Part shown: positions 63,899 to 64,000 of the stretch, piece by piece | Numbering within the stretch: position 1 is the stretch's first letter | Layout: every line of letters starts with the position of its first letter | Assembly: GCF_000317205.1 (NCBI RefSeq) | Contig: NZ_AJLK01000086.1 | Span: 40,869-104,868, forward strand | Length of the DNA stretch: 64,000 bases | Direction of reading: 5' to 3' | Source: Fischerella muscicola PCC 7414 | Lineage (GTDB): Bacteria; Cyanobacteriota; Cyanobacteriia; Cyanobacteriales; Nostocaceae | Notes under the pieces: generated by a model | What the model was told of the DNA's origin: nothing | What the model saw: only the letters and a program-made list of their open reading frames with translations | Database searches by the model: none | Made by a program: the position numbers and the translations under genes

Positions 63899-64000
63899 CG
63901 GGGTTCTCCAACATAATAGACTTCTTAAAGAAGTCGGTAAAGGGGGAAGGTGGGGTTCCCTTCTGCTTTATGAGTTGAAAGCACCTCACCCCGTCCTGTT
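63899..64000. other. Window end: repeat-like, no gene
   Basis: GACTTCT-TAA-AGAAGTC (63919-63935) followed by CGG is a short version of the AGATCCCCGACTT repeat family; then G-rich and ACCTCACCCC words like the MITE-type elements at 8641 and 49016. No promoter was recognised. Confidence 0.5.

Overview
The window is chromosomal DNA from a cyanobacterium, very probably a filamentous, heterocyst-forming type (Nostocales: Nostoc, Calothrix, Tolypothrix or Scytonema relatives). The signs are many HIP1 octamers (GCGATCGC), the chlL–DUF5331–chlN order, two adjacent CYP110-like P450 genes, FHA/GAF adenylate cyclase and 4-Cys-prefix Ser/Thr kinases, a PcxA/CemA proton-extrusion protein, and heptanucleotide tandem repeats in a large share of the intergenic gaps. 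Species cannot be named from this alone.

Layout. 1-5.2 kb: a partial YaaW-family gene, a DUF3140/DUF2945 stress-type pair, a secreted COP23-like protein and an adenylate cyclase. 5.2-11 kb: succinate-semialdehyde dehydrogenase plus a ThDP enzyme that together look like the cyanobacterial 2-oxoglutarate-to-succinate TCA bypass, then a glycogen debranching enzyme whose last codons are frameshifted at a run of seven C. 11-15.2 kb (minus strand): C39 peptidase ABC transporter, HlyD-type adaptor and a 65-residue double-glycine leader peptide, closed by an intrinsic terminator. 15.6-19 kb (minus): chlL, a DUF5331 gene and chlN for dark chlorophyll synthesis. 19.7-24.2 kb: Uma2 nuclease-like protein, Trp-rich small protein, SppA, type 2 IPP isomerase. 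24.4-29.3 kb: hen1 and pnkp, a bacterial RNA repair pair, separated by about 200 bp of heptamer repeats and a perfect 34-bp palindrome. 29.5-35 kb: two Ser/Thr kinases, a manganese-catalase remnant and two unrecognised small or secreted proteins. 35.4-37.7 kb: ksgA–ispE–DUF3082. 37.8-41.8 kb (minus): an apparent Dnd (phosphorothioation) restriction module made of an SF2 helicase, a 57-residue protein and a DndD-like ATPase, with no modification genes in the window. 42-46 kb: lexA with a LexA box in front, argF, tRNA-Thr(TGT) with a near-consensus promoter, and an SF1-like ATPase. 46.4-50.3 kb: pcxA, a low-molecular-weight tyrosine phosphatase, YbaB, a cyclophilin. 50.5-54.7 kb (minus): three genes (BrxD-like ATPase, membrane coiled-coil protein with a TerB-C-like end, DUF815 ATPase) that may form a defence or stress system. 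54.8-64 kb: TMEM14 protein, a decayed DUF3370 gene, 1-Cys peroxiredoxin, DnaJ protein, cysteine synthase, a 2Fe-2S thioredoxin-like protein, two P450s and a polysaccharide polymerase/ligase-like membrane protein.

Most promising for follow-up: the Dnd-type module that lacks modification genes; the BrxD/TerB-C/DUF815 set; the orphan-looking GG-leader peptide with its dedicated exporter; and the repeat-derived sequence inserted in frame inside pnkp and inside the SF1-like ATPase, which suggests that intergenic repeats of this genome invade coding regions. All family assignments come from reading the translated sequence; no database search was run.
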